Source of the DNA: Lachnospiraceae bacterium UBA7060
GTDB taxonomy: Bacteria > Bacillota > Clostridia > Lachnospirales > Lachnospiraceae
Direction: 5' to 3'
DNA: 5,961 nt
Assembly: GCA_002493835.1 (NCBI GenBank)
Contig: DLAA01000176.1
Location: forward strand, 1-5,961
Part shown: one piece after another, positions 4,537 through 5,961 of the stretch
Numbering within the stretch: the stretch's first letter is position 1
Layout of the letters: each line of letters opens with the position of its first letter
The notes under the pieces: model-generated
The model's database searches: none
The model's input: only the letters and a program-made list of their open reading frames with translations
What the model was told of the DNA's origin: nothing
Program-made: the position numbers and the translations under genes

Positions 4537-5961
4537 TTAAACAGGGTATACCCCGTTTTTCGTGTCAGCCTGGGTCATATCAACCTTCTCCTGCTGTGCT
4601 TGACGATACTTGAAGAAGTCGATTGCAACCTGCGGGAACAGTGCGTAGGACAGTACATCTTCGTCCTGCTGTTTCCATTCTTTCATCTCCGCTTCCAGAC
4701 CTGCAAGCTCCGGCTCTGTATGTCCGGTCGCCTCAGCGGAACGAGCGGTAGAACGCTTCTCGCCAGGGATGACTTTGTCAATCACTTCCTGGCTCATAGG
4801 TTTCACTGTCTGACCGTAATTACCGCGCAGCAGATCTTTAAACTCCCCTGTTGCCATCTTGTATCTCTCGCCCATCAATACATTAAATACCGCCTGTGTG
4901 CCGACGATCTGAGAGGAAGGTGTAACAAGGGGCGGCTCGCCACAATCCTTACGAACTCTCGGAATCTCCTCCAGCACATCCTGATATTTATCCTCTGCCT
5001 TCTGCTCTTTCAGCTGGCTTACCATATTGGACAGCATACCGCCCGGAACCTGATAGCGCAGTGTATTGATGTTGACACCAAGTACTTTCGTGCTCATCAG
5101 GCCAGATTCTATACATTCCTCACGGTAAGGACGGAAATAATCTGCAATTTTTGCCAAAACTTCCTGATCATAACCGGTATCATAGGGCGTACCCTTGAAG
5201 GTCTCCACCATAACCTCTGTCGCCGGCTGAGAAGTACCAAGCGCAAAAGGAGAGATCGCACAGTCAATCACATCTACACCCGCCTCCACTGCTTTCAGAT
5301 ATGTCATGGACGCTACGCCGGACGTATAGTGTGTATGCAATTGGATCGGAAGCTTTGTGCTCTCTTTCAATGTCTTTACGAGCTCCGCTGCGCGGTAAGG
5401 TACAAGCAGTCCAGCCATATCTTTGATACAAATGGAATCTGCTCCCATTTCTTCAATCTTCTTAGCCATGTCCGCCCAATACTCTAATGTATAGGCATCC
5501 CCAAGAGTATAGGAAAGTGCGATCTGCGACTGTCCTCTGCCCTCCTGCTTCTTAATCTTATTTGTTGCATCTACCGCCGCCTGCAAATTGCGGATATCGT
5601 TCAAACAGTCAAATATTCTGATAACGTCGATACCGTTTGCAATAGACTTCTCAACGAACGCGTACACCACATCGTCCGCATACGGCCTGTAACCCAAAAT
5701 ATTCTGGCCTCTGAATAACATCTGAAGTTTTGTATTCTTAAAACCGTCTCTTAACTTTCTAAGCCTCTCCCACGGATCCTCTTTCAGGAAACGAAGAGAT
5801 GCGTCAAAAGTAGCGCCACCCCAGCACTCCACTGCGTGATAGCCAACTTTATCCATTGTATCTATGATTGGAAGCATCATTTCGGTAGGCATTCTGGTCG
5901 CAATAAGAGACTGATGTGCGTCACGAAGAACGGTTTCCATGATTCCAACCGGCTTTTTAAT
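4537..5961 (-). CDS. Oxaloacetate decarboxylase alpha / pyruvate carboxylase B-type carboxyltransferase subunit, 5' end cut by window edge
   Basis: The protein carries the DRE-TIM carboxyltransferase fold that moves CO2 between biotin and pyruvate/oxaloacetate. Numbering from the Met at 5940, metal and active-site motifs are RDAHQSL (6-12), ECWGGATFD (38-46), the presumed carboxylated lysine K173 in IKDMAG (172-177) and LHTHYTSG (201-208). The PYC/OADA conserved domain follows to about residue 440. The Met at 5940 is internal: the frame stays open upstream to the window edge and encodes IKKPVGI, the usual lead-in to the ETVLRDAHQS block, so the true start lies just outside. The C-terminus ends in KNGVYPV with no biotinyl domain or MKM motif, unlike the roughly 600-residue OadA of enterobacteria, so biotin must sit on a separate carrier protein. 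Such short forms usually work in Na+-pumping oxaloacetate decarboxylases with OadB and OadG. Those partners are not in the window, so OadA versus PycB is not settled. Confidence 0.92.
   Translation of the reverse strand: MKKPVGIMETVLRDAHQSLIATRMPTEMMLPIIDTMDKVGYHAVECWGGATFDASLRFLKEDPWERLRKLRDGFKNTKLQMLFRGQNILGYRPYADDVVYAFVEKSIANGIDVIRIFDCLNDIRNLQAAVDATNKIKKQEGRGQSQIALSYTLGDAYTLEYWADMAKKIEEMGADSICIKDMAGLLVPYRAAELVKTLKESTKLPIQLHTHYTSGVASMTYLKAVEAGVDVIDCAISPFALGTSQPATEVMVETFKGTPYDTGYDQEVLAKIADYFRPYREECIESGLMSTKVLGVNINTLRYQVPGGMLSNMVSQLKEQKAEDKYQDVLEEIPRVRKDCGEPPLVTPSSQIVGTQAVFNVLMGERYKMATGEFKDLLRGNYGQTVKPMSQEVIDKVIPGEKRSTARSAEATGHTEPELAGLEAEMKEWKQQDEDVLSYALFPQVAIDFFKYRQAQQEKVDMTQADTKNGVYPV

Noticed and set aside
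4600..5487. Long plus-strand open frame of 295 codons opposite the carboxyltransferase gene
   Set aside because: It lies wholly antisense to a strongly conserved gene, has no recognisable domain and no clear ribosome binding site, and its Cys/His/Arg/Leu-rich composition is typical of reverse-strand reading of a biased gene.
1..5961. Search for CRISPR repeats, tRNA or rRNA genes, insertion-sequence ends, riboswitches or a new multi-gene system
   Set aside because: No spaced direct repeats, transposase motifs, clover-leaf sequences or known leader patterns were seen. All six genes belong to known families, and the only intergenic region over 40 bp is 4311-4536.

Overview
The window looks like a chromosomal piece of a Gram-positive anaerobe of the class Clostridia, most likely a Lachnospiraceae-type (Clostridium cluster XIVa) gut bacterium. 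The evidence is the gene set and order (HI0933/BaiN-type flavoprotein, cmk, ispH), the style of the proteins, strong AGGAGG-like ribosome binding sites, and a textbook sigma-A promoter. All six genes lie on the minus strand and read right to left. The placement is inference from recognised families; no search was run.

Right part (4537-5961): the nearly complete gene for a carboxyltransferase subunit of the oxaloacetate decarboxylase alpha / pyruvate carboxylase B type. It is cut at its 5' end by the window edge and has no biotin domain of its own. A rho-independent terminator follows it (about 4468-4505).

Intergenic region (4311-4536, 226 bp): the terminator, then a near-perfect sigma-A promoter (TTGACG, 17 bp, TATAAT). 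A 22-bp imperfect palindrome starts at the -10 box and runs downstream, a good candidate operator for the TetR-family regulator encoded immediately after it.

Left part (1-4310): five closely packed genes, in transcription order a TetR-family regulator, a MurR/RpiR-family regulator (HTH plus SIS), an HI0933/BaiN-family flavoprotein, cytidylate kinase (cmk), and IspH (the last enzyme of the MEP isoprenoid pathway). IspH runs off the left edge still open. Gaps are 6, 8, 6 and 33 nt. Two ribosome binding sites lie inside the end of the preceding gene, so the five genes are probably one operon from the 4364-4392 promoter. IspH is often fused to ribosomal protein S1 in Clostridia; the window ends at residue 285, where such a fusion would continue.

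No mobile element, CRISPR array, RNA gene, phage gene or obvious new defence or biosynthetic system is visible. The most notable point is regulatory: two specialised regulators and a probable autoregulatory operator stand ahead of core genes for nucleotide and isoprenoid synthesis (and perhaps S1).
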